In this document: piece by piece, positions 1-11,331 of the stretch
Numbering within the stretch: the stretch's first letter is position 1
How the letters are laid out: each line of letters begins with the position of its first letter
NCBI GenBank assembly: GCA_003220535.1
Contig: QHSU01000071.1
Span: 1-64,000 of the forward strand
Reading direction: 5' to 3'
Origin: Candidatus Rokuibacteriota bacterium
GTDB taxonomy: Bacteria > Methylomirabilota > Methylomirabilia > Rokubacteriales > CSP1-6
DNA: 64,000 nt
The notes under the pieces: model-generated
Database searches by the model: none
The model's input: only the letters and a program-made list of their open reading frames with translations
Told to the model about the DNA's origin: nothing
Translations under genes and position numbers: made by a program

Positions 1-231
1 TAAAACCATGACAGGAGAGCCGCGCTGATGTCCGGAGTCAGCAGACAACTCACTTCAAAGCATACCGGCCCGGCAGTCAAACGCAACGTGAGGCACTGTC
101 CCGGTCAGAAACCTCATCGACGCAGCCGCAGCGGTTGGGTGACGTCGGCCGGCCTCGAGTCGGTCGGCCATGATGTCGAGGAGGCTGAGGGCGATCGTGC
201 TGATGAAGGCGCGCCGGTTCATCACTGATGT
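1..231. other. Left flank without a supportable gene
   Basis: I see no complete gene here. Reading the minus strand from an ATG at 222, the first residues (MNRRAFISTIALSLL) look like the signal peptide that opens many ABC substrate-binding proteins, but the similarity stops after about 15 codons. It may be the stub of a gene disrupted when the adjacent insertion sequence arrived near 232. This is weak evidence. Confidence 0.3.
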
Positions 232-1608
232 CATGAGAACAGCCAGACGTCGCTGGTAGCCTCGGCCGAGCCGGGTAGCACGACGTCACACCAACGGAGG
301 GCTGACTCATGATCTTGGTCGGATGCGATCTCCACACGCGGAAGCAACAGGTCGCTCTGCTCAACACGGACACCGGCGAGCTCTGGGACCAGCAACTGAC
401 GCACGCCGGCGACGACGTCGAACGGTTCTACGCCGCGCTGGCGCCACCCGTCACCGTCGGCATCGAAAGCACCGGCTACTCGTTGTGGTTTCACGCGCTC
501 CTGCAGCGCCTGGGGCACACACTCCTCGTCGGCGAGGCCGCGAAGATCCGGGCGATGGTCGTGCGCAAAACCAAGACCGATCGTCGCGATGCCCAGCACC
601 TCCGGGAGCTCCTGAAGGACGACCGCTTCCCCCTCGTCTGGATTCCCGATCCCACGACGCGCGACCTGCGCGCGCTCATCAAACATCGGCTCCGACTCGT
701 CCGCATCCGCACGATGGTCAAAAACGGCCTGCACGCAATCGCCCTGAATCAGCGGCTGGCCCTGGGCCCCTCGCTGTGGTCGCGCCAGGGCCTGGCCCAA
801 TTGCAGGCGCTCGTGCTCCTGCCGCACACTCGCCGGCGCCGGGATGACAGTCTCGACCTGTTGCAATGGCTGAACCGCCATATCGCTGAGCTGGATCTCC
901 ACGTGGCCACCGCGGCGGCCGCCGATCCCGATGCCCGCCGTCTCATGACTCATCCTGGCGTCGGTCCGCTGACCGCCCTGGCCACCGTGCTGGTCCTCGG
1001 CCCCGTGGGGCGATTCCCGGGCAGTAAGCACGTGGTCAGCTACATCGGATTGGCGCCGACCGTCAACGCGTCGGCGGACAAATGCCGGCTGGGGCACATC
1101 AGCAAGCAAGGCAGCGCGCTCCTGCGCTGGGTGCTCGGCCAAGCGGCTCCGCTCGCGACCCGAGGCGATGCCGATCTCAAGCGCGTCTACTTCGCTGTCC
1201 TCCGGCGTCGCGACCGGCCCAAAGCGAAGGTGGCGCTGGCTCGGCGCCTCCTCGTCCGGCTCTACGTCATGCGGCGCGATCAGATCGACTACGACGAGTT
1301 CTGCCGCCGAGGCCGAGCCCGACGGGGCGGCCTCGAGCTGGCGCGGACTCCGGTGTAGCCGAGGGCGCAACGGCCGCGATCGACGCGTCGGCCTTGCGGC
1401 TATCGTTCCAGTGCGGGCGTTCTCGGGGTCATTGATGGTCGCCCGTGACCGACTCACTGATTGGGACGCCCACCCTCGACGATCCCTCGATCGTCGACGA
1501 TCGAAGACGACTTCATGCGCCGCATCGCGTGCGCGAATGGATGGCTGGTGGACGGTGACCGCAGGCTGCACAGTCGTGGTGTGCCTTGACCCCACACCCG
1601 TTCTCATG
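232..1608 (+). mobile_element. IS110/IS1111-type insertion sequence (boundaries tentative)
   Basis: The element is defined by its DEDD transposase gene. The 9-base sequence CATGAGAAC at 232-240 recurs inverted at 1600-1608, which gives possible ends: a short 5' non-coding part (about 70 bases) and a long 3' part (about 250 bases). In the IS1111 subgroup the long non-coding end lies downstream and subterminal inverted repeats occur, which fits. A 9-base match over this distance could be chance, so only the transposase is secure. Members of this family use a non-coding guide (bridge) RNA; 1359-1599 would be the place for it. Confidence 0.45.
309..1358 (+). CDS. IS110-family transposase (DEDD recombinase)
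   Basis: This 349-residue protein has the N-terminal RuvC-like DEDD domain, with acidic residues D7 (VGCDLH), E53 (GIESTGYS), D91 and D94 (KTDRRDAQ). The C-terminal transposase_20 domain (HPGVGPLTA, then SYIGLAP and the GHISKQGSALLR segment) carries the serine side of the active site. Length is normal for the family and there is no frameshift, so it looks intact. The start ATG follows a GGAGG-like site at 295-299. The family moves DNA by a Holliday-junction-like reaction directed by an element-encoded RNA. It is the only gene in the proposed element, and decayed mobile genes follow within 2.5 kb. Confidence 0.93.
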   Translation: MILVGCDLHTRKQQVALLNTDTGELWDQQLTHAGDDVERFYAALAPPVTVGIESTGYSLWFHALLQRLGHTLLVGEAAKIRAMVVRKTKTDRRDAQHLRELLKDDRFPLVWIPDPTTRDLRALIKHRLRLVRIRTMVKNGLHAIALNQRLALGPSLWSRQGLAQLQALVLLPHTRRRRDDSLDLLQWLNRHIAELDLHVATAAAADPDARRLMTHPGVGPLTALATVLVLGPVGRFPGSKHVVSYIGLAPTVNASADKCRLGHISKQGSALLRWVLGQAAPLATRGDADLKRVYFAVLRRRDRPKAKVALARRLLVRLYVMRRDQIDYDEFCRRGRARRGGLELARTPV

Positions 1609-2137
1609 GATCGATGATCTGGTCCGCCCGCACCAGAATGGATTGCGGGATCGTGAGGTGGGAACAATTTCCTGGGTAATTCCTGGGTGAAGTCTGGGTG
1701 GTCGCGGTGACGGCCCCTTCCAACCTCCCGAAGCGTTTGGTCGTGGGAGCTTCGTGGACGAGTCCCGGACGTCCCCGACCCCGAGCTACTGTCGCGCTGG
1801 CTCTACGGCGGAGCCGAAGACGTGAGGGTGAAGTTTTCCGCAGGATCCCCCGACTCGCCGCGCCGGTCTCGCTGAAGCACTCGCCGTCCGACACGGCAGG
1901 CGAGACGGCTCTGCACGTGATACGCTTCCGCTGCCTGCACCTCGGCCTTTCGGGTTGGCGCTCGCTGAGCGCTAAGGCTTGGGTGAATCTGGCTTGAACG
2001 CCTGGTCGTCAGCGACGGGCTCCTGCTGTGGAAAGATGCCCTCCGTCTCCCTCGTTGTAAACCACACTCGCTGACGGCGGCTTGCCGCACAACCATCCCA
2101 AACCCCGGCTTGCAGGCTAGGAACTAGGAGGTTCGGA
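1359..2137. other. Non-coding stretch after the transposase
   Basis: No open frame here has a recognisable product. Bases 1359-1608 would be the 3' non-coding end of the insertion sequence and include overlapping TCGACGATCG-type palindromes around 1480-1503 that could form hairpins of a guide RNA. In 1609-2137 I see nothing I can name; several short frames exist on both strands but none resembles a known protein. Confidence 0.4.
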
Positions 2138-2776
2138 ATGAAGATCGTCGTTATTGGCGGCACCGGCCTGATCGGCTCGAAGACCGTCCCCATTCTGCGC
2201 CAGGACGGCCACGAGGTCGTCGCCGCCTCCCCAATACCGGCGTCAACACCATCACCGGTGAGGGCCTCAAAGAGGCCATGGCCAGCACGCAGGTGGTGAT
2301 CGACCTCGCCAACTCGCCTTCATTTGAAGACAAGGCGGTGTTGGAATTCTTCGAGACCTCCGGCCGCAACCTTCTCGCGGCGGAGGCCGCGGCCGGCATC
2401 ATGTCGCGCTATCCATCGTCGGAACCGACCGGACGCCAGAAAATGGCTATTTCCGCGCCAAGGTCGCCCAAGAGAAACTGATCGAGAAATCCGGCATCCC
2501 CTACACCATCATCCGCTCGACCCAGTTCATGGAATTCCTCGGCGGCATCGCCGCTTCAAGTGCGGATGGAAACATGGTCAGGCTTTCGCCCGGCCTGTTC
2601 CAGCCCATCGCGGCGGACGACGTTGCTGCCATTGTCGCCGATGTGGCGCTCGCGGCGCCGCGAAGCGGCATCGTCGAGATCGCCGGCCCGGAACGAGCAC
2701 CGTTCAACGAAATCGTCGCCCGCTATCTGAAGGCGGTCGGCGACCCGCGTGAGGTCGTGAGTGACCCCGAGGTTCC
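2138..2776 (+). pseudogene. NmrA-like NAD(P)-binding protein, two frameshifts, 3' end lost
   Basis: The gene starts at ATG 2138 behind an AGGAG site (2126-2130). The first frame gives MKIVVIGGTGLIGSKTV with the GGTGLIG dinucleotide motif. Similarity then moves to another frame near 2230 (NTGVNTITGEGL...) and to the third near 2400 (VALSIVGTDR... IPYTIIRSTQFMEF). It continues to GDPREVVSDPE at about 2770 and stops where a transposase-like integrase frame begins. Intact relatives are atypical short-chain dehydrogenases of roughly 250 residues. Two frame changes plus loss of the tail make a functional product unlikely. The frame changes could be sequencing errors, but the fusion to an integrase cannot be explained that way. 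Confidence 0.75.
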
Positions 2777-3666
2777 GCGAGTACTGGACCAAGCTCTCGG
2801 CTCGACCCACTGGAGGTCGCCCGACCGTCGAGGCCGAGCTCAGGGCCTTGATCACCCGAATGGCCAGTGCCAACCCACTCTGGGGCGCCCCGCGAATCCA
2901 TGGCGAGCTCCTGAAGCTCGGCCTCAACGTTGCCGAGCGTACCGTCTCTCGGCTCATGTCGAAGCGGCGCCCCAGGCCGTCTCAAACCTGGCGGACGTTC
3001 CTTGACAACCACGTGCGGGACGTCGTCGCCCTCGACTTCTTCACCGTCCCCACCGCAGGCCTGCGCGTGCTTTTCGTTCTTGTCGTACTCGCTCACCATC
3101 GCCGACGCGTCGTCCACTTCAACGTGACCGAGCACCCCACTGCCCACTGGACCGCTCAGCAGCTCATCGACGCCTTTCCGGACGACTCCGGACCGTCCTA
3201 TCTCCTTCGCGATCGCGACCAGATCTACGGCGAGCACTTTCGGCGCCGCGTGAAGGGCATGAGTATCGAGGAAGTCGTCATCGCACCGCACAGCCCATGG
3301 CAGAATGCCTTCGCCGAGCGGCTCATTGGCTCAATCCGACGCGAGTGCCTGAATCATGTTCTCGTTCTCGGGGAACGACACCTACGCCGCATCCTGACCG
3401 GCTACTTCGCCTACTATCACCAGGCTCGCACGCATCTCGCGCTCGCCAAGGACGCACCCGATGTCAGGCCCGTCGAGCCCGCCTCGGCTGGCAGAATCGT
3501 GCAGCTTCCGGAAGTCGGCGGCCTGCACCACCGCTACCTGCGCCAGGCCGCATGGGCGAACACCGCCCGGAAAGCCCCACGCCACGACCGCCCGGCATCC
3601 CTCGTCTGCCTCCGCCCACGGCTCGCCCTCACTGAGGGCGCCTTATGGCGCCCAGCGGGCCATTAA
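2761..3666 (+). pseudogene. IS3/IS481-like DDE integrase core, 5'-truncated
   Basis: The frame encodes the C-terminal part of an rve-type integrase. The catalytic triad is complete, counted from the GTG at 2761: D92 (ALDFFTV), D151 (LLRDRD) and E186 (NAFAERLIGS), with the usual 34-residue gap between the second Asp and Glu. It ends with the HLRRILTGYFAYYHQARTH segment. The expected N-terminal helix-turn-helix part is missing: similarity begins abruptly at RFREYWTKLS, exactly where the NmrA-like frame ends. It is probably an element remnant whose insertion or deletion removed both neighbouring ends. It has no RBS of its own, and expression is doubtful. Confidence 0.78.
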
Positions 3667-3755
3667 CCCCCATGACCTCGATTTTCCGTCCTCACCATCC
3701 GGTGATCTCAGCCTGTTGGCAGCGAACCGGACGGCGCCCCAGCGACTCGGACGAC

Positions 3756-3989
3756 CTTTTGGCGAAGGACAACATCCAGACCCAGCTCGGCCACGCATCT
3801 ATCCAGACAACGCTCGACCGTTACGGACATCTCATGCCCGACGCTCACGCGGCGGAGGCGCGGAAGCTCGACCGGCTGGTGTTCGGTGGGAGCAGCCACG
3901 CCGGCACGGTTCGCGTGGCCGCTGACGCGCTGCAGCGGTTGCAGAATGGTAGCAGAAACGACGAAGGGGTCAGCGGCGGCGACCGCTAA
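3756..3989 (+). pseudogene. Tyrosine recombinase, C-terminal remnant
   Basis: About 75 residues match the end of a phage-type integrase. They contain QLGHASIQTTLDRYGHL, i.e. the conserved second His and the nucleophile Tyr (codon at 3822-3824), followed by a short charged tail. The N-terminal arm and core domains, with the first Arg and the Lys, are absent, so it cannot work alone. It sits directly beside the 3' end of the initiator tRNA gene, the kind of place where such enzymes integrate. This suggests an old integrated element that has mostly been lost. Confidence 0.72.
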
Positions 3990-4003
3990 CCCCTCGTTTT
4001 CGA

Positions 4004-4080
<77 letters not shown>

Positions 4081-4167
4081 GTGACTCGCTCACATTACCG
4101 GAGCCGCCGGCACCTGTCAACCGCGACCCGGGTGAACCGAGTTGAAGCGCCCCACCGGCGCCGTAGC

Positions 4168-5688
4168 TCAGCGCAGGCGGCCGACGCGGTCGGTCTTCGC
4201 CGGCTCGAAGCGCCCGGTGCGGGCGAGCGCCCAGAGCACCCGCCAGGCGCCGCGCGTCGCCAGGAGCCAGTAGGTCTGGCACCGGAACGTCCCGAAGAAC
4301 TTCGCCTTCAACGTCGTGCGGGCCACGTCGACGCGACGCGGAAAGTGCGGCGTGAGGCTCTCGATCAGGTCTTGCGTGACGATCCCGCCGACCCACACCG
4401 TGAGGCCGAGCGAGATCGACGGGAAAGCGACGCCCAGCACGAACCACACGGGGTGATCGGAGAATCGATACGCGAGATGCCAGCCGAGGAAGCCGAGCAC
4501 GGGATAGACGAGGGCGGCGATGGGCCACTCGACCACCTTGTTGCCGACGTGCCGGCAGAGCTGGGCCAGGTTGTAGGCGCACGGACGGGCGCGCCACACG
4601 CCGCGGAGAAACGCGACGTCGTCGAGCACGCCCTTGTACCAGCGCGCGTTCTGGCGAATCATGCCCGCCGTCGTCTCGGGCATGTCGACCAGCTCGAGCA
4701 GCGGCATCGCCGCCATGAGGATCCCGCGGGCGCCCAGCGCGTAGCCGAGCGTCGAATCTTCCGTCGCGCCCGACGTCGGGAAGCCGCCCACGTCCTTTAG
4801 CACATCCAGGCGCACGAACTGGTTGTGGCCGAGACAGATCTGCGAGCGGCGGAAGCAGAGCTCGAAGACGGGCCGGATCAGCCGGGCCAGGCGCGGCGCC
4901 CGCGTCGCCAGGTGCCTGAACATCGCGATCCGCCGCCGCTCGTTGATGAGCCGCGCGATCGACACGCGGATGAAAATAGACGACTGCTGCACGGCGCACA
5001 CCCGGCCCCGCACGTCGAGGCGGTCGAAGTTGGCGAGCGAGAGCGTCACGCCCTGATAAGCGAGGCTTCCGCCGTCGCGCATGAGATCGGCGGCGATCCA
5101 TCGATAGGCGTTCGGATCAGGAATCGAGTCGGCGTCGCTCAGTCCGATCCAGACGCGCTCGGGCTCGTACCGGCCTTCGAGCAAAACCTTGATGACCTCG
5201 GGCCGGAGCGCCCAGTTGAGCTGATGTGCCTTCCGTCCGTGGCCGGGCATCTCGACGATCGAGAGCATCTTTTGCTGCCAGGGCGGCAGGCTCTCGCGGA
5301 AGCGTCGCACCAGCTCCGCGGTCGGCGCCCCCATCGTCGGATGGGGCGCGCGGTTCTCCTCGGCGCGGGTGGCGACGACAACGTGCCGCTTGGCGTGCGG
5401 ATAGCGCGAGCCGAGCAGCGCGCGCAAGGTCGTCGCGATGCCGGGCTCCTGCCACGCCGGTACCAGGTGGACGAAGACGGGCGCCGCCGGCTCGTGCTCG
5501 AGCGCGGCCTCGTCGGGCAGCGTGTCGAGGGTCGCGTACGCGTCGTCGACGAGGCGACAGGTCGTGAGCATGCCCTTCCAGTCGAGCAAGAGCTTGAAGG
5601 CGGCGCGGCCGTTGACGAGCAGCGCCATCCAGAACATCGCGAACCAGAACCATCCGGCGCCCCAGAACCAGGCCCAGAACGCGTCCAC
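4168..5688 (-). CDS. Membrane-bound family 2 glycosyltransferase
   Basis: The 506-residue protein has an aromatic N-terminal membrane segment (residues 5-26), a cytoplasmic GT-A domain and C-terminal membrane segments from about 385. The nucleotide/metal motif DAD is at 185-187, TED at 309-311 and QNARW at 346-350, the signature of processive or chitin/hyaluronan-synthase-like GT2 enzymes. It probably adds a sugar from a nucleotide donor to a lipid or growing glycan at the inner membrane; the substrate cannot be told. It lies 7 bases after ftsB and is the last gene of the long minus-strand core block. Its coding stops 88 bases from the tRNA. Confidence 0.82.
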   Translation of the reverse strand: MDAFWAWFWGAGWFWFAMFWMALLVNGRAAFKLLLDWKGMLTTCRLVDDAYATLDTLPDEAALEHEPAAPVFVHLVPAWQEPGIATTLRALLGSRYPHAKRHVVVATRAEENRAPHPTMGAPTAELVRRFRESLPPWQQKMLSIVEMPGHGRKAHQLNWALRPEVIKVLLEGRYEPERVWIGLSDADSIPDPNAYRWIAADLMRDGGSLAYQGVTLSLANFDRLDVRGRVCAVQQSSIFIRVSIARLINERRRIAMFRHLATRAPRLARLIRPVFELCFRRSQICLGHNQFVRLDVLKDVGGFPTSGATEDSTLGYALGARGILMAAMPLLELVDMPETTAGMIRQNARWYKGVLDDVAFLRGVWRARPCAYNLAQLCRHVGNKVVEWPIAALVYPVLGFLGWHLAYRFSDHPVWFVLGVAFPSISLGLTVWVGGIVTQDLIESLTPHFPRRVDVARTTLKAKFFGTFRCQTYWLLATRGAWRVLWALARTGRFEPAKTDRVGRLR

Positions 5689-5695
5689 GCGACGC

Positions 5696-8194
<2,499 letters not shown>

Positions 8195-8198
<4 letters not shown>

Positions 8199-8434
8199 GG
8201 CTCCCGCTCGGGCTCCCAGGAGAAGGGCCGGGCGCCGAGGGCGCCGGTGTCGTCTTTAGCGAGCACCTCGATCCGCTTCTCGGCCTCCTCGAGATAGCGG
8301 GCGCAGCTCCGCGCCAGGCCGATCCCCTCCTCGAAGATCGTCAGCGACTCCTCGAGCGGGAGATTGCCGCCCTCCAGCCGGCTCACGATCTGCTCGAGCC
8401 GAGCCAGGCAGTCCTCAAACTTTAGGTCGGTCAT
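8195..8434 (-). CDS. xseB: Exodeoxyribonuclease VII small subunit
   Basis: The 79-residue helical protein has the family's core: FEDCLARLEQIVSRLE, then GNLPLEESLTIFEEGIGL and a C-terminal coiled helix. Several copies bind one XseA to form the nuclease that trims single-stranded DNA from both ends. It starts 20 bases inside the end of xseA and overlaps ispA by 4 bases, a compact unit that fixes subunit stoichiometry through coupled translation. Confidence 0.93.
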
Positions 8435-9704
8435 CCTCTTCCCTGGTCGCGGTCACGCGCGCGTCGAGACTGCCCCGGTGCAGGAGCACACGAACGTCGT
8501 CCCCGACGCTCACCTGCCCGGCGCCTCTCACGACCTCGCCGGTCGGCGTGCGCGTCAGGCTGTAGCCGCGCCCGAGCACCGCCAGCGGCGAGAGCGAGTC
8601 GAGCCGCCCGACCGCCGTCCGCAGACGGTAGCGCGCGCGATCGCAGCGACGGGTGAGCGAGATGACCAGGCGCGACTCGAGGCCCTCCAGACGATGACGG
8701 CCGTTGATCACCCGCGCGACCGGGTCCGACGCGCGCAGCGCCGCGGTCGCCATCTCGACGCGATGCGAGGCGCGGCTCACTTCGCCGCGCATCCCGCGGC
8801 GCAGGCGCATCGTCAGCTCGTCCACCCGGCGCTCGAGGTCGCGCAGCGGCCGGGCGGCGGTGCGCTCGAGCCGCACGCGCAGCTGGCCGAGGGTATCGAC
8901 CACGGCCTGCTTCTCGCGCACGACGAGCTCCGCGGCCGCCGACGGCGTGGGTGCGCGCAAGTCAGCGACGAAGTCGGCGATCGTGAAATCCACCTCGTGG
9001 CCGACGGCCGACACGACGGGCACCTTCGACGCGGCGATCGCTCGGGCGACGGCTTCCTCGTTGAAGGCCCAGAGGTCCTCGAGCGAGCCGCCGCCCCGAC
9101 CGACGATGATGACGTCGACGTCGCCGAGCCCGTTCAGATCCCGGAGCCCCTGGGCGATCTCCTCGGCCGCGCCCTCGCCCTGCACCCGACAGGGCGCGAT
9201 GACGATGTGGAGCTCGCCGAAGCGTCGGCCGATCACGCGCAGCATGTCGCGGATCGCGGCGCCGCTCGTCGAGGTGACGATGCCGATCTTCCGCGGAAAT
9301 CTCGGCAGGCCACGCTTGCGCGCCTGTTCGAAGAGCCCCTCGGCCTGCAGGCGCGTCTTGAGCTGCTCGAAGGCGAGCTGCAGCGCGCCGAGGCCCTTGG
9401 GCTCGAGCAGCTCGACGACCAGCTGGTATTCGCCCCGCTGCGGGTAGATCTCCACGCTGCCGAACGCCATGACGTGCAAGCCGTCGGCGGGCTCGAACCG
9501 GATCCGTCGCATGCGCGTCCTGAACAGGACGGCGCGCAGCTGGGCGTCGGCGTCCTTGAGCGTGAAGTAGGCGTGGCCGGAGCCGTAGAGGCGAAAGTTC
9601 GAGATCTCGCCCTCGACCCACACCGCCGGGAAGCGCTCTTCCAGCACCTGGCCGAGCCGCGTGGTCAGCTCGGAGACGGTCAGCACCGCGCGGGGCGAGC
9701 TCAC
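8415..9704 (-). CDS. xseA: Exodeoxyribonuclease VII large subunit
   Basis: The 429-residue protein begins with an OB-fold (TVSELT, then VWVEGEISNF and GHAYFTLKD). The catalytic domain contains the GIVTSTSGAAIRDM, VIIVGRGGGS and SAVGHEVDFTIADFVAD motifs of XseA, then coiled-coil arms, and the C-terminal LGRGYSLTR. With XseB it degrades single-stranded DNA in repair. The start is the GTG at 9704, overlapping folD's stop as GTGA; longer in-frame extensions run into folD and carry no homology. Confidence 0.95.
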   Translation of the reverse strand: MSSPRAVLTVSELTTRLGQVLEERFPAVWVEGEISNFRLYGSGHAYFTLKDADAQLRAVLFRTRMRRIRFEPADGLHVMAFGSVEIYPQRGEYQLVVELLEPKGLGALQLAFEQLKTRLQAEGLFEQARKRGLPRFPRKIGIVTSTSGAAIRDMLRVIGRRFGELHIVIAPCRVQGEGAAEEIAQGLRDLNGLGDVDVIIVGRGGGSLEDLWAFNEEAVARAIAASKVPVVSAVGHEVDFTIADFVADLRAPTPSAAAELVVREKQAVVDTLGQLRVRLERTAARPLRDLERRVDELTMRLRRGMRGEVSRASHRVEMATAALRASDPVARVINGRHRLEGLESRLVISLTRRCDRARYRLRTAVGRLDSLSPLAVLGRGYSLTRTPTGEVVRGAGQVSVGDDVRVLLHRGSLDARVTATREEDDRPKV

Positions 9705-10552
9705 GCCGCCCCCACCTGGCGCTCGGCCGCGCGCAGCGTGTTGCGCAGGAGCATCGCGATCGTCATCGGGCCGACCCCGCCGGGCACCGGCGTGATCGCG
9801 TGGGCCCGCGCCGCCACACTCGCGAAGTCGACGTCGCCGACGAGCTTGCCGGTCTCGAGGCGGTTGATCCCGACGTCGATCACCCAGGCGCCCTCTTTCA
9901 CCATGTCGCCGGTCACGGTGCGCGGGCGCCCGGCCGCGACGCAGAGGACATCGGCGCGGCGCGTGTGGGCCGCGAGATCGCGCGTACGCGTGTGGCACAT
10001 CGTGACCGTGGCGTGACGTGCCAGGAGGAGCTGGGCCAGCGGCTTGCCGACGAGCCGCGAGCGGCCGATCACGACCGCCTCGGCCCCCTTCAGATCGCAC
10101 CGGTAATGGTCGAGGATCTCCACGCAGCCGGCGGGCGTGCAGGGCACGACGGTCGGAGCGCCGGCGAGTAGCCGCCCGAGGTTGGCCGGGTGCAGGCCGT
10201 CGACGTCCTTGTCAGGGGTGATCGCGGCGATCGCCTCGTCCTGGTCGAGCGCGGCGGGCAGAGGGAGCTGGAGCAGGATCGCGTGGACGCCGCGGTCGGC
10301 GTTGAGCCGTCGCAGCAGCGCCAGCAGCGCTGCGCGGTCGAGCCCCTCGGGATGGATGTGGTCCTGGGAGGCGATCCCGACGGTGTCGGCCGCCCGTTTC
10401 TTGTTCGCGACGTAGACCTTCGACGGTGCGAAGTCACCCACCAGGACGACGGCGAGCGTCGGGGCCGCGCCGGTCGTGTCCTTCAAGCGCGCCACGCCCG
10501 CGCGGACGTCGTCCAGCACGGTCTGGGCGACGAGCTTGCCGTCGAGGATCAA
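9701..10552 (-). CDS. folD: Methylene-THF dehydrogenase/cyclohydrolase
   Basis: The 283-residue FolD interconverts methylene-, methenyl- and formyl-tetrahydrofolate. The catalytic region VYVANKKRAADTVGI with its Lys, the LLQLPLP signature, the DKDVDGLHP loop and the Rossmann stretch VIGRSRLVGKPLAQLLL are all present. It overlaps the phosphoesterase gene upstream by 4 bases and xseA downstream by 4. It supplies one-carbon units, including formyl groups that the Arn-type formyltransferase further along could use. Confidence 0.96.
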   Translation of the reverse strand: MILDGKLVAQTVLDDVRAGVARLKDTTGAAPTLAVVLVGDFAPSKVYVANKKRAADTVGIASQDHIHPEGLDRAALLALLRRLNADRGVHAILLQLPLPAALDQDEAIAAITPDKDVDGLHPANLGRLLAGAPTVVPCTPAGCVEILDHYRCDLKGAEAVVIGRSRLVGKPLAQLLLARHATVTMCHTRTRDLAAHTRRADVLCVAAGRPRTVTGDMVKEGAWVIDVGINRLETGKLVGDVDFASVAARAHAITPVPGGVGPMTIAMLLRNTLRAAERQVGAA

Positions 10553-11325
10553 ACCGGAACGCGGAGTCGGCGGATCGACGATGCGCGACCGGTCTCGGGC
10601 TCGACCACGATCACCACGCCCTGGAGGGCCGCGGGGCCCTTGGCGGTCTCGAAGCGGATCGGCATCTGGTTGAGAAACCGCTGGATGATCTGATCGCGGT
10701 CCACGCCGATGACGCCGTCGGTCGGCCCGGTGAGGCCGAGGTCGGTGATGTAGGCCGTGCCGCCCGGGAGCACGCGCTCGTCCGCCGTCTGCACGTGGCG
10801 GTGCGTCCCGACGACCGCGCTGGCGCGCCCGTCGAGATACCAGCCCATCGCGAGCGACTCGGACGTCGCCTCGCAGTGCATGTCCACGAGAATAATCGGG
10901 GTCTCCTTCCGAAGCTCGGGGAGAATCTCGTCCGCCTTCCGGAACGGGCAGTCGATCGGGAGCATGAAGACGCGCCCCATGAGGTTCACCACCGCGACCC
11001 GGTGCGGGCCACTCTTCACGGTGACGTACCCGACGCCGGGCGCCCCGGTCGGGAAGTTCGCGGGGCGCAGCAGCAGATTCTCCTTGGCGATGTACTCGAC
11101 GATCTCGCGCTTGTCCCAGATGTGGTTCCCGGACGTCATGACATCGGCGCCCGCCTCGAGGGTCTGCCGGGCGATCGCCGCGGTCACGCCGAAGCCGCCC
11201 GCCGCGTTCTCGACGTTGACGACACAGAAGTCGATCGCGTGCTCCTGGCGCAGGCGGGGGAGGAGCTTCGCGATCGCCTGCCGGCCGGGCTCGCCGTAGA
11301 CGTCTCCGACCATCAGGATGTTCAT
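10549..11325 (-). CDS. YmdB-like metallophosphoesterase (TIGR00282 family)
   Basis: The 258-residue protein has the di-metal calcineurin-like motifs of this family: MVGDVYGEPGR, VVNVENAAGG, TSGNHIWD, DMHCEATSE and GTHRHVQTAD. Bacillus YmdB hydrolyses 2',3'-cyclic nucleotides and affects RNA turnover and biofilm choice. The neighbouring gene is rny (RNase Y), the same pairing as in Firmicutes and several Gram-negative lineages. Six bases separate it from rny. Function is inferred from family and neighbourhood. Confidence 0.88.
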   Translation of the reverse strand: MNILMVGDVYGEPGRQAIAKLLPRLRQEHAIDFCVVNVENAAGGFGVTAAIARQTLEAGADVMTSGNHIWDKREIVEYIAKENLLLRPANFPTGAPGVGYVTVKSGPHRVAVVNLMGRVFMLPIDCPFRKADEILPELRKETPIILVDMHCEATSESLAMGWYLDGRASAVVGTHRHVQTADERVLPGGTAYITDLGLTGPTDGVIGVDRDQIIQRFLNQMPIRFETAKGPAALQGVVIVVEPETGRASSIRRLRVPV

Positions 11326-11331
11326 GGGGAG

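Noticed and set aside
77..222. Minus-strand start resembling an ABC substrate-binding protein signal peptide
   Set aside because: Only about 15 residues look alike and the rest has no resemblance; too weak to annotate as a gene remnant.
231..1667. Long minus-strand frame opposite the IS110 transposase
   Set aside because: It is the antisense shadow of a GC-rich gene and its protein has a composition typical of shadows, with no family motif.
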